DNA of 64,000 nt from Chitinimonas taiwanensis DSM 18899. GTDB lineage: Bacteria > Pseudomonadota > Gammaproteobacteria > Burkholderiales > Chitinimonadaceae. The DNA lies in the NCBI RefSeq assembly GCF_900119825.1, contig NZ_FPKR01000014.1:1-64000 (forward strand), read 5' to 3'. Position 1 is the first letter of the stretch. Every line of letters begins with the position of its first letter. Below the pieces are notes generated by a model. That model saw only the letters and a program-made list of their open reading frames with translations, was not told where the DNA came from and searched no databases. Below, piece by piece: positions 8,709 through 16,976 of the stretch. The position numbers and the translations under genes were made by a program.

Positions 8709-9688
8709 GATGATATTAACTTTGCTTTCAAAACTAATTCTAATGAAGCAATACCTTCAGCAATCGGCAGTGATGTTTTCGCACTAGTTTCGATTGCAGA
8801 TATTAGCTCTCGCATTGCGGCAATATAAGTCTGCCCAACGTCAAACGCACCATGGTCCAAAGACAAATCCAAACAGCCTTCAGCGGAAGAAACAGATATG
8901 TAACGTTTTGGCATATCCCACTCAGCGGTGCCTAGATCGCCGACTATTCTATAGCGACGAAATGGCTGCCTGCTAACATAATCCAACTGGACCGTAGCCA
9001 ATGAACCAGCCTCTGATTTCATAACAAAACAAGCACAATCCTCAGTCTCTATTCCCAAAGAGGAACCGTAGCCCAAAGCTCCATGAACGTCGATAAATTC
9101 ACCAAGTATCCAACGTGCAGCATCAATCTCATGAATAAGATCCAGAGAGACCCCCCCCCCCATTGAACGCTTGGCACTATAACTAGAGCGATAATCAGAC
9201 TTAGGTCGCCAGTCTGGCAGCCACTGACCCGCCTCAAAGCTCGCATGGGCGATTCGCCCTAGCCCACCGGATCGCACCAGTGATCGTAGGGCAACCAACG
9301 AAGGCAGGAAACGAAGGTTACACCCCACCTGATTTGGAGGTAACCGACCACCCATACGATTAATACATTGCTTTAGCTGTTCAACCTCATCCAACGAGGA
9401 AAGTACCGGCTTCTCAATATAAAATGGAACACCATGTTCTATAGCCGCGATCAAGTAGCGCAAATGCATTGAAGTCGGATTGGCAATCACCATCAAATCC
9501 AACTTGATCCTGATCGCCTCGTCCAGACTGGTTACCACAGAAACATGACAACCCAGCGCCTCGATGTCTAAACTAGTTGCACGACAACCCTCACGGAGTA
9601 CGTATACATGAACGTTTGGACACAGGAAACGGACATTAGCCAAATGGCGAAGCCCAATAGAGCCAGTTCCAATTAAAAGTAGATTCAT
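8705..9688 (-). CDS. Gfo/Idh/MocA-family oxidoreductase (PtmF-like) carrying a poly-G tract
   Basis: The 327-residue protein has an N-terminal Rossmann fold (LLIGTGSIGLRHLANV), the EKP motif (FYIEKPVLSS) of Gfo/Idh/MocA dehydrogenases and a C-terminal substrate domain with LDLIHEIDAARW. The frame opens upstream with a TTG at 9724; the ATG at 9688 is preferred because it directly precedes the Rossmann strand and has GGTGA seven bases upstream. The coding strand contains eleven consecutive G (9161-9151), read as Met-Gly-Gly-Gly-Val; a change of one base would shift the frame. Its role in the sugar pathway is inferred from the operon. Confidence 0.88.
   Translation of the reverse strand: MNLLLIGTGSIGLRHLANVRFLCPNVHVYVLREGCRATSLDIEALGCHVSVVTSLDEAIRIKLDLMVIANPTSMHLRYLIAAIEHGVPFYIEKPVLSSLDEVEQLKQCINRMGGRLPPNQVGCNLRFLPSLVALRSLVRSGGLGRIAHASFEAGQWLPDWRPKSDYRSSYSAKRSMGGGVSLDLIHEIDAARWILGEFIDVHGALGYGSSLGIETEDCACFVMKSEAGSLATVQLDYVSRQPFRRYRIVGDLGTAEWDMPKRYISVSSAEGCLDLSLDHGAFDVGQTYIAAMRELISAIETSAKTSLPIAEGIASLELVLKAKLISS
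9151..9161 (-). repeat. Homopolymeric G11 tract inside the oxidoreductase gene
   Basis: Eleven C on the plus strand, hence eleven G on the coding strand, lie mid-gene. The frame is intact at this length (ON state). The other G runs noticed in the locus reach only seven (for example 1105-1111 and 19795-19801), so this is an outlier and of the kind that mediates slipped-strand phase variation. Confidence 0.97.
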
Positions 9689-9743
9689 TGCATTCACCAT
9701 CAACACCGAATGGTTGAAGTCCAACTAACAGCATGAGTTCACA

Positions 9744-10400
9744 TTACAAACTCAAGTACTGCCGAATAATCGCCAAACCAATGTCACCACTCCTTTCAGG
9801 GTGAAACTGAGTCGCCATTACGTTATCGCGTGCTACAGCAGCACAAATGTGATGACCGCCGTAAATGCAATCCGCTAGACGATCAGTCTCACACTTAGGT
9901 ACCGCGGAGAAAGAATGTACAAAATACACGGCGGGAGACTTACCCTCAAAAGGAGCAAGCATGGTGCCCTGCCAAGTACGGCCATCAGCAGGGACTAGAT
10001 GATTCCAACCAATATGGGGTACACGTTGAGACTCACCCATTACAGTAGCGGATGGGACCGCTTGAACACGCCCAGGTAAAATACTCAATCCTCGGTGCTC
10101 CCCGAACTCTTCGCTGGAGTCAAAGAGTATTTGCATGCCCACACAAATACCAAATAACGGACGTTGCGCATGCACAAAGGCTCGAATTGCATCTCCAAAC
10201 CCTCTCTCGGTCAGCTCACGTATGCTGTCCTTAAACGCCCCCACCCCAGGCACAACCAGTCGCTCTGCACTTGATACTTTACTTGGATCATCTGTTACTT
10301 GGACATCTGCGCCAGAATGCTCAAAGGCCCTTACCACATTGAAGAGATTGCACATCCCGTAATCGAGGATAGTGACCTTGGCCTTAGAAATATGACTCAT
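9744..10400 (-). CDS. HisH-type glutamine amidotransferase subunit for sugar amidination
   Basis: This 218-residue class I glutaminase resembles HisH, with nucleophile C86 in GICVGMQ and the His-Glu pair H200/E202 in QFHPE. It should release ammonia from glutamine for a partner. The neighbours are a HisF-like protein and a WbpG-type ATP-dependent amidotransferase inside a nonulosonate operon, not histidine genes; this is the WbpG/HisH2/HisF2 arrangement known from Pseudomonas aeruginosa and Legionella LPS loci. Three bases separate it from the hisF-like gene. Confidence 0.92.
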   Translation of the reverse strand: MSHISKAKVTILDYGMCNLFNVVRAFEHSGADVQVTDDPSKVSSAERLVVPGVGAFKDSIRELTERGFGDAIRAFVHAQRPLFGICVGMQILFDSSEEFGEHRGLSILPGRVQAVPSATVMGESQRVPHIGWNHLVPADGRTWQGTMLAPFEGKSPAVYFVHSFSAVPKCETDRLADCIYGGHHICAAVARDNVMATQFHPERSGDIGLAIIRQYLSL

Positions 10401-10403
10401 GAA

Positions 10404-11165
10404 TTAATACTTTCTAACTGGGAGACCTGCATCAAGAGCGGCAGCACGAATATCGCCCACGGATAGACGCCCAAAGTGCAAAACATCAGCCATCGCAATT
10501 GCATCAGCCCGCCCAACCTGGGCTGCCTGTACAAAATGCGATACAGTTCCCATGCCACCACTCGCCACCACAGGAACTGGCACTGCCGCACTAATCGCGC
10601 GAACCAAGTCTAGATCATAGCCTTGGCGCGTACCCTCACGATCGACAGAGGTAACCAACACCTCGCCCGCACCCAACTCAACCCCACGCATAACCCATTC
10701 CAAGACATCTAGACCTGTGCGCTCTCGACCATTGTCGGTGTAAGCCTCCCACCTACCATGAGCCACCTCCTTAGCTTCGATAGACAGAACCATTGCCTGA
10801 GAACCAAATCGGCGAGACACGTCACGAATCAATTCAGGGTGACGCACCGCGGCCGTATTGATTGCAACTTTGTCAGCGCCGGATCGTAAAATGTCGCGGG
10901 CATCATCAACAGAACGAATACCCCCACCGACCGTTATCGGCACGAATACATCCCGTGCCGCTTTCTTCACAATGTCGCTAAGGTTGTTGCGGCCATAAAG
11001 GCTTGCCACGATATCCATGTAAATGAGCTCATCAGCGCCGGCCTCGTAATAACGAATCGCGTGTTGTTGAGGATCACCGATAACGCGCAAGCCTTCCAGA
11101 CGCACGCCTTTGATAAGGTTTGGGCCTTTGATATCTAACCGCGGAATGATACGAAGATTACTCAT
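10404..11165 (-). CDS. HisF-like ammonia-channel subunit with altered cyclase residue
   Basis: A 253-residue (beta/alpha)8 barrel homologous to HisF. D11 (RLDIKG) and the TSVDREGT strand are kept, but the position of the general acid D130 (AIDAKRV in canonical HisF) reads SIEAKEV, so it is E130. The phosphate-side KDGRVVKG is KGPNLIKG. This fits a protein kept for docking HisH and channelling ammonia to the WbpG-like enzyme rather than for histidine synthesis. It is separated from the wbpG-like stop by three bases. Confidence 0.9.
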   Translation of the reverse strand: MSNLRIIPRLDIKGPNLIKGVRLEGLRVIGDPQQHAIRYYEAGADELIYMDIVASLYGRNNLSDIVKKAARDVFVPITVGGGIRSVDDARDILRSGADKVAINTAAVRHPELIRDVSRRFGSQAMVLSIEAKEVAHGRWEAYTDNGRERTGLDVLEWVMRGVELGAGEVLVTSVDREGTRQGYDLDLVRAISAAVPVPVVASGGMGTVSHFVQAAQVGRADAIAMADVLHFGRLSVGDIRAAALDAGLPVRKY

Positions 11166-11168
11166 GGG

Positions 11169-12494
11169 CTATTTCACATCCGGATGCCATACAGCGTGAC
11201 GCAGTTTCCACTGTTCCTCGTCCCATTTCCAAAGATGTGGGGAACGGAAGGAATCAGCAAGACGCGTAAAGTAGTCACGGGTCATGATGGGATCTTCAAA
11301 CATTTTGGATGCTTGAGGAAATTCGCTGGCTGGAATGCTAAGGTACTTGAATATCTCTTCTGCAAATCGCTCTGGGAACTCGTGATCGTAACGTTTAACG
11401 AGCGCAATCCCCTCCTCCCGCAAGATGTCTCCCGATCGAATTTCCTGAGCCGCATCATAACTAGCGCGACCGATACCAAACTTGACCCCAGTCGTGTAGT
11501 AGTGAAAGTCATCGATGCGATCATCAATGCTGTTGTACTTGCTGTACGTACCCGGAGTACGCTCTGGCGATGCCTCAAAGCCACCATGCTCAACGGCATA
11601 GTAATAACACGCCTGAGGGTGCCACTTTAGGTAGTAGCCGAGGTAATGGACCTCTGTCTTTTTTTCCTCAATTTCATTTGGATTGGCAGGCAAATAAGGT
11701 GCCAGATCATGCTGCTCCAATCCAAAGTGCTTCTTGAGATCAGTAACAGCAACTCCACCTAAGCTTACTTTGGATTGATCCTCTGCAGTAAAGTAGGACC
11801 AATCACGCTTTGCGGACTCAGTATCACCAATTGGGTTGCCGTACTCAGCCTCATTTTCCCCGTAAATAACCAGGGGGATATTGAAAAGCAAAGACATTTT
11901 TGGCGCCAAAGCTTTCTGACCGAACATGAAGGCTTGAAAGGGATGAAACAGATTATCCACCGCTAAGCGCGTCAAGAGTCGATGCGCTCTGCCGTTTGGT
12001 GTCATCAGATAGTTGTCGTGACCGGCGTGAATCCAACGCTGAAAGTTGCGCCAACCCCATTCGGTATAAGTGTGAGGAGCCCACGTCACAGTGAGAGGGT
12101 GCATCCCGTACTTGTAACGCAGGATATGCGACGCATAGAAACTATCCTTGCCACCAGAGCCTGGAACAATACAGTCATAGCTGCCGTCCTTGCTGCGATG
12201 TCGATCCAACAAATCACGCAACTCACGCTCACGCTCATCCCAGTCGATCGTTCCATGCTTCTTCTCTGCAAAACGACAAGCATCACAGACCCCCTCTTCG
12301 TCGAAGTGGATAGTTTTTTTCTTCGACTCCTTAGTGTGCGTGTACTCGACTGCAGAGTTCGGACGTTGATTCGAAATCACACACCGCTTACAGAAAACAA
12401 CGTCGGAAGGGAGCCCATACTTTGTCTCAGACACCTGAGCAGACTCGAGAAACTTAGACTTATCTATCTCTTGAGGTGCAGCAATACGTTCCAC
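11169..12494 (-). CDS. WbpG/PseA-family N-acetyl sugar amidotransferase
   Basis: This ATP-dependent amidotransferase has a PP-loop (VPGSGGKDS, about 111-119) and Cys pairs CKRC (35/38) and CDAC (70/73), probably zinc ligands. With HisH and HisF it is expected to turn an N-acetyl group into an acetamidino group, the modification found on Legionella legionaminic acid. The open frame runs to a TTG at 12524, but GTG 12494 has a perfect AAGGAG seven bases upstream and is the chosen start, giving 441 residues. Which nitrogen, and at which stage, cannot be read from the sequence. Confidence 0.92.
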   Translation of the reverse strand: MERIAAPQEIDKSKFLESAQVSETKYGLPSDVVFCKRCVISNQRPNSAVEYTHTKESKKKTIHFDEEGVCDACRFAEKKHGTIDWDERERELRDLLDRHRSKDGSYDCIVPGSGGKDSFYASHILRYKYGMHPLTVTWAPHTYTEWGWRNFQRWIHAGHDNYLMTPNGRAHRLLTRLAVDNLFHPFQAFMFGQKALAPKMSLLFNIPLVIYGENEAEYGNPIGDTESAKRDWSYFTAEDQSKVSLGGVAVTDLKKHFGLEQHDLAPYLPANPNEIEEKKTEVHYLGYYLKWHPQACYYYAVEHGGFEASPERTPGTYSKYNSIDDRIDDFHYYTTGVKFGIGRASYDAAQEIRSGDILREEGIALVKRYDHEFPERFAEEIFKYLSIPASEFPQASKMFEDPIMTRDYFTRLADSFRSPHLWKWDEEQWKLRHAVWHPDVK

Positions 12495-12502
12495 GTTCAA
12501 AC

Positions 12503-12508
12503 TCCTTG
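12503..12508 (-). promoter_or_regulatory. Ribosome binding site deciding the WbpG-like start
   Basis: AAGGAG seven bases before GTG at 12494. It lies inside the longer TTG-started frame and therefore argues for the GTG. Confidence 0.75.
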
Positions 12509-12528
12509 AAATGAATTCAATCAATTAC

Positions 12529-13812
12529 TTAAGTCAACAATGCATCAATGACTTGCACAATCTTCTGCGTGGGGCTCATACCTACAAGATCCTCACGCAC
12601 TACAACCGGGGAATTTTGCACTTGGACTTGCATAAGGCCATCTCGCAAGAGATCCTCCAGCTCATCCAAAGATTGCACGCCAGCGGAAACACCCATTTGG
12701 CTATATGGGGCGTCCGGGGTAAACACCGAGGCATCTATCGAAACCACCATTCGGCCAGCCAGATGAGCCTCTAAGCCCACTGTCGATGCAGTCACTACTA
12801 CAACATCCACCGCATGCAACAAGACTGCCAAGTCTTCATGGGCAGGGCTGAAATCGACACGATCCTGACCAAACTGAAACTCAACACACTCGCTAGGGTG
12901 GTATCTTACTATCAGTCGGTATCTATCGTCGCCTTCAACAACGCTGCGCAACTTTGCCTCGATCTTTCTGGGCAAAGCTGAATCCCCGCTGCGGTCAGCA
13001 AATGGATGACGAGCTGGCTCTATTTGCGACGCCCAAAGTATCACACAGCGACCATCATCCCAGCCACGAGCCTCCCGAATGGCAAGGCCAGCACGCCGCA
13101 CATCAGGATGGGTGAGCCGCTCAAAAGCCGGATTTCCCGTAACAACGACTTCATCCTCACGGCGCCCATGGAGAAGGAACATCCTTCGCACTTCTTCATT
13201 CAGCACGCAAACACGCTGTGCATACGCTTGCTGTCCGATCCACTGCACTTCCTGCAAACCAAAGATGTCAACAGCACACAAGGAAGGAATCTGCAGTCGC
13301 CCGGCAGCAAGAATTGCCGCTCGCTCGCTTCTGGGGGAGTTAGTTGCCACTACCAAAGCAGGGTGTAAAGCCTTAAACCAGCGAGTAAACAATGCTACAG
13401 GCAGGAAGGCTTGGCGGCCTAAAGAGGAGTAAAGAGAAGCAGCCGCCTCCTCGCCATGCTCTTGTATCAGCTCCCGGTAGTTCAGCCCCAAGTAGGCGAC
13501 AGTTTCCTCTGCAGGAACCACACCTCCCTGAGGTAGCGCTCGAGCCAGCCGCCCCCCTAAATCCAGGACGTCAGAATCAGTCGCACCAGGCAGATCTCGA
13601 TAGCCGATGTAGGGCAGACCAAAACGCTCAAGGTACGCCCCCGCAGTCGTGAGCGCCAAAAAGACATAGGGCCGTCCAGCAACTTGTAAAGCGCGCGCTA
13701 CCGGGGCAAGCATGGCGACATGCCCGCCCCCATAGGTCACAAAAACTACGAGCTCGGAAGCAACATCTGGTGAATGATGCTCTGGAGTCAAAGTCGATGT
13801 AACGTCAATCAT
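12529..13812 (-). CDS. Putative GT-B glycosyltransferase (candidate legionaminyltransferase)
   Basis: The 427-residue protein has two Rossmann-like halves. The N-terminal half starts ELVVFVTYGGGHVAMLAPVARAL, a glycine-rich loop typical of GT-B enzymes. The C-terminal half includes YRLIVRYHPSE, and DVVVVTASTVGLEAHLAGRMVVSID resembles the donor-binding strand-helix of GT-B and polysialyltransferase-like proteins. No membrane segment is evident. It overlaps the downstream end of the membrane-protein gene by four bases. It is the only glycosyltransferase in the locus besides the initiating enzyme, so it may transfer the CMP-nonulosonate; family assignment is uncertain. Confidence 0.7.
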   Translation of the reverse strand: MIDVTSTLTPEHHSPDVASELVVFVTYGGGHVAMLAPVARALQVAGRPYVFLALTTAGAYLERFGLPYIGYRDLPGATDSDVLDLGGRLARALPQGGVVPAEETVAYLGLNYRELIQEHGEEAAASLYSSLGRQAFLPVALFTRWFKALHPALVVATNSPRSERAAILAAGRLQIPSLCAVDIFGLQEVQWIGQQAYAQRVCVLNEEVRRMFLLHGRREDEVVVTGNPAFERLTHPDVRRAGLAIREARGWDDGRCVILWASQIEPARHPFADRSGDSALPRKIEAKLRSVVEGDDRYRLIVRYHPSECVEFQFGQDRVDFSPAHEDLAVLLHAVDVVVVTASTVGLEAHLAGRMVVSIDASVFTPDAPYSQMGVSAGVQSLDELEDLLRDGLMQVQVQNSPVVVREDLVGMSPTQKIVQVIDALLT

Positions 13813-14873
13813 AATGATGACACTCCTGAAGAGAAGGGCTTAGCTGGAATTAAGCGATTCTTACGGCCATGGGAGCGCCGTGATAAATGAGCACCGCTTA
13901 AATATTCGGGACGAAGCGGTAATTGATAGCCCGCCAAGAATAAGAGAACAGGAACCAGCAAGGATATTACGCCAAGTCCTTCCAACATAAATGCCGGTAG
14001 GCCGCCAAGGAATATAACCGCATAACCACGATTCACGCGTTTACAGCAAGCAATAAGGAATCCATAAACCGCAGCCATAAGCATTCCGACGTATACCCCT
14101 CCACGCAGAAAGTCACCACTCAAAAAGGAAACTACGATCGTACTGCGAGAGATGATAGCAAACATGCCAGTAGCACCATCCACTGTAGCCTGGTAACCAC
14201 TTTCCCCAGCAATAAATCCGGCATATTTATCAACAACAGATATGGCAAGTGATACAAACAAAAACAGCATATATATCGTCAACGGCAATGACCTTGGACG
14301 ATAAGCACGCCCTAGTAGGAATGTAATTACCAGAGAGGTCATGACCGAACCGGAACTCAGGTTGGCGAGTATAAAAGCAACGACTAACAGCCATGTGGAT
14401 GGACGCTTAATCATGTAAGCTAGTAGATATCCAACCGACAGAAACACTAAAATGCTTCGATAACTCAATATCAACATCATACAAGGTAGAAGTAACCCAA
14501 CGTAGCCTCGACGCGCGTCCTTGAAAAGAGATATCACAGGCCACATCAGCCCTACCATCATTGCAGCAGAAGCTCCCCCGCCACCCACAGATTCAACCCA
14601 AAGAAACATTTGCGCAACAATAGCACGCAAAGCATGAATCCAAATCAACAGATCGAGCTCAGTCCAATCACTTCCACTCTCAGCAATACTTAACACAAAA
14701 GCGACCTGGTTTGCGTAGCCGTCTCCAGATATCAAGTCTTCATCGAGCGAGAGATAAACTCGGCCCGCCAACGTACATACCAAAATGGATATGCAGGAAA
14801 CAGCTAGGGTCAGCCATACTGGCACACCAGTAGTTTTCAGGCTTCGAGATTGACCTTTACCCATAACTACCAT
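13809..14873 (-). CDS. Polytopic membrane protein, candidate O-antigen/capsule polymerase (Wzy)
   Basis: The 354 residues contain roughly ten hydrophobic segments, a periplasmic-looking loop after the first segment (about residues 38-70), and a basic cytoplasmic tail (HLSRRSHGRKNRL). I recognise no motif. Position between an acyltransferase and a glycosyltransferase, plus the absence of any other polymerase candidate, suggests Wzy, a family with little sequence conservation. It overlaps the upstream acyltransferase by seven bases. Confidence 0.6.
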   Translation of the reverse strand: MVVMGKGQSRSLKTTGVPVWLTLAVSCISILVCTLAGRVYLSLDEDLISGDGYANQVAFVLSIAESGSDWTELDLLIWIHALRAIVAQMFLWVESVGGGGASAAMMVGLMWPVISLFKDARRGYVGLLLPCMMLILSYRSILVFLSVGYLLAYMIKRPSTWLLVVAFILANLSSGSVMTSLVITFLLGRAYRPRSLPLTIYMLFLFVSLAISVVDKYAGFIAGESGYQATVDGATGMFAIISRSTIVVSFLSGDFLRGGVYVGMLMAAVYGFLIACCKRVNRGYAVIFLGGLPAFMLEGLGVISLLVPVLLFLAGYQLPLRPEYLSGAHLSRRSHGRKNRLIPAKPFSSGVSSL

Positions 14874-15937
14874 CCACGACTCTTAAGCGTGTGCTGTAAT
14901 GGCGCATCTACAAAGCGGTCTGCAAGTACCGCTATAAAGCTAGCCAGAACGAGTACGGTGACCCAAATGATCGGCCGAGCAACGTCAACATGGTTTTTTA
15001 AGCCGAAATAGATTAAGGGATGCAGCATATATAGCGTGTAGCTCGCGCCACCCATAAAAACAGATAAGCGTATAAATCTGCCAGATGAAATTCTCCATGA
15101 AGCAGCAAGAGCAACGGTTGTAAGCGTTGCAGGAACTAGAGCAGCGCGACGCCAACCTGTAGTGAGCTCAAGTTCACTACCTACTGATAGTGCAAAAGCG
15201 CACACTACCGCGGTCAACGTAAGCCCCCTAACAACGTTACCAAACCGCGGCAAACGGTCGCGATATATGCACAAATACGCCCCACCCAGAAAGAAAAGCC
15301 AGTGGTTAGCAGGATGTACGTAGATCGTCCAGCCCTGTTCAAGCGATTCATATTGCGCGAGGCGAAATGTCAGCCAAAGCATCATCAGCAATGCGCTAAG
15401 CAAAAAAACAGTAGGTCGTCGACGCAAAAGCAGGACAAGAGGTAGTAATAGATAGAAAACCACTTCAATGCCAATACTCCACCCCCCAATCACAGGAGTT
15501 GAAGTCGGGTCGATAAAACCAAAGAGCAGCGTAGCATTACCAAGCACTTCCAAAGGATCGACGGTCTTCTCAAGCAAATAAGTCTTTGCAAAGACGGAAA
15601 TGAAGACCACTGCACAGAAAAAGGGCGCTAATCGGGCGAAACGACGGCGTGCATATGCCAGAAGCGAGACAGCCTCAATAGATTTTTCAAATCTACCAGA
15701 ATAAGCATGCGCTAAACTATACCCACTAAGCACAAAGAAAGTGGACACTCCATAAATGCCAAATATACGTAACAGCTCATAAATTTCATAAGGTAATTCT
15801 GTGCTCCCCCATAGCGCATAATGATATGCGGCCACGCCAATAGCGCAAAAACCACGCAGCATGTCCAAAGCATACAGCCGTTCCGTTGCAGCTAAATACT
15901 CGCGACTTGCACCAACCTCGCACAAAGCTTTATTCAT
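14867..15937 (-). CDS. Acyltransferase-3 (OafA/YrhL) family membrane O-acyltransferase
   Basis: A 356-residue membrane protein beginning with YALDMLRGFCAIGVAAYHYALWG, whose LRG...H is the conserved first segment and catalytic histidine of the family. FFVLSGYSLAHAYSGRF and RRFARLAPFF follow, then further membrane helices ending with FVDAPLQHTLK. It likely O-acetylates or otherwise acylates the glycan in the inner membrane. It is preceded by 155 AT-rich bases (15938-16092) in which I see no gene and no convincing promoter. Confidence 0.9.
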   Translation of the reverse strand: MNKALCEVGASREYLAATERLYALDMLRGFCAIGVAAYHYALWGSTELPYEIYELLRIFGIYGVSTFFVLSGYSLAHAYSGRFEKSIEAVSLLAYARRRFARLAPFFCAVVFISVFAKTYLLEKTVDPLEVLGNATLLFGFIDPTSTPVIGGWSIGIEVVFYLLLPLVLLLRRRPTVFLLSALLMMLWLTFRLAQYESLEQGWTIYVHPANHWLFFLGGAYLCIYRDRLPRFGNVVRGLTLTAVVCAFALSVGSELELTTGWRRAALVPATLTTVALAASWRISSGRFIRLSVFMGGASYTLYMLHPLIYFGLKNHVDVARPIIWVTVLVLASFIAVLADRFVDAPLQHTLKSRGW

Positions 15938-16092
15938 TTAAATAATCCGCATCAAAAGCAAAGCCACTCACAGACCAAACATACACGCAGCAAATCTAAG
16001 CAAGATTATTACTTCTTCAAAATTCTCTTAGATGGATAAGAACCAACCCTGAGGCTAAAAGGAATATTAACCTATCTCTTAGTAGCAATCAG

Positions 16093-16965
16093 TCAGCGAA
16101 GAAACGCATGAAAAATGCGAATGTAAAAGTCTCGCACCACCGCCACCAATGCCCCCAAAGGGCTCATTGGAAAATTATCACCATCCATCAAACCGAGTTT
16201 CACGTTACGAGCTTCTGTGGCCGTAGGATGACGGGATGTGCTAAAAAAAATATCCCATATCTGCAATATTGAAGAAAAATTGCAGTCATGATGCTCCGAG
16301 TGATTACTGTGATGCAAACGATGTGCTGCTGGGGACTGAACCACCCACCGTCCAAACCAGCCCCAATTTGTACACCAGTTACTGTGTTTAAGATAGCCAA
16401 GTGCTTGCAAGGCCAAATAGGCAAGAATGTATTGCTGTGGCGGAACACCAAGTAGCGCAGCAGGGATCGCGTTTATCCCATGTGCCACAACTCGCTCCAA
16501 AGGGTGATCGCGCAATGCGGTAAACATTGTCATTTCGGTAGCGCTATGATGAAACTTGTGAAGCTCCCACAATATCGCATAGCGATGCATCCAACGATGT
16601 ACCCAATAGTTTGAGAAGTCTAAGACAATAATGAATATGCCATAAGCAAGCCATGGCGATTCGATATGACCGAGCCAGTGCATGTCAAGATGTTGTTTAA
16701 ACCATGCTTGTAACACGTAAATAAGGCCAAAAGATAAAGCCGTACCAATAATAAGTGCAAGGTTGCTTAACACTAACAACGCACTAACCACATCAGTCCA
16801 GGCAGTTCCCCCTCCCCGCAAAAGCATGCGCATACTGCTTTGTTGCCAACCAATAGAGCACGCTTCCAATACCATAAGCATTGAAATGAGCGAGAGAGAG
16901 ATCAGGATACTCTCTCCCACACCGGAGAACATGGCTTGAACCTTTATAATAATTACTTCAAGCAT
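16093..16965 (-). CDS. Sterol desaturase / fatty acid hydroxylase superfamily protein
   Basis: The 290-residue membrane protein shows the full di-iron histidine set of the superfamily: HRWMH (HxxxH), HKFHH (HxxHH), HRLHH and HSEHH, arranged after three or four membrane helices. It probably hydroxylates or desaturates a lipid substrate, using oxygen. A role in lipid modification tied to the glycan locus is inferred only from its place between asnB-like and acyltransferase genes. It starts 11 bases after the upstream stop, so it belongs to the operon. Confidence 0.88.
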   Translation of the reverse strand: MLEVIIIKVQAMFSGVGESILISLSLISMLMVLEACSIGWQQSSMRMLLRGGGTAWTDVVSALLVLSNLALIIGTALSFGLIYVLQAWFKQHLDMHWLGHIESPWLAYGIFIIVLDFSNYWVHRWMHRYAILWELHKFHHSATEMTMFTALRDHPLERVVAHGINAIPAALLGVPPQQYILAYLALQALGYLKHSNWCTNWGWFGRWVVQSPAAHRLHHSNHSEHHDCNFSSILQIWDIFFSTSRHPTATEARNVKLGLMDGDNFPMSPLGALVAVVRDFYIRIFHAFLR

Positions 16966-16976
16966 TCAGGGCTCGA

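Noticed and set aside
701-9688. Pseudaminic acid pathway
   Set aside because: The dehydratase has the retaining MxxxK site and there is no PseC-PseH-PseG set; the NeuC-type epimerase fits the legionaminic route.
10400-10404. Histidine biosynthesis genes hisH/hisF
   Set aside because: No other his gene is nearby, the cyclase general acid is changed, and a WbpG-type amidotransferase adjoins; sugar amidination explains the set better.
16243-16250. A8 run in the sterol-desaturase-like gene, and T8 run in wzz (22394-22401), as further slippage sites
   Set aside because: Runs of seven or eight A/T are expected in this AT-richer region and encode normal residues; the G11 tract is the only clear outlier.
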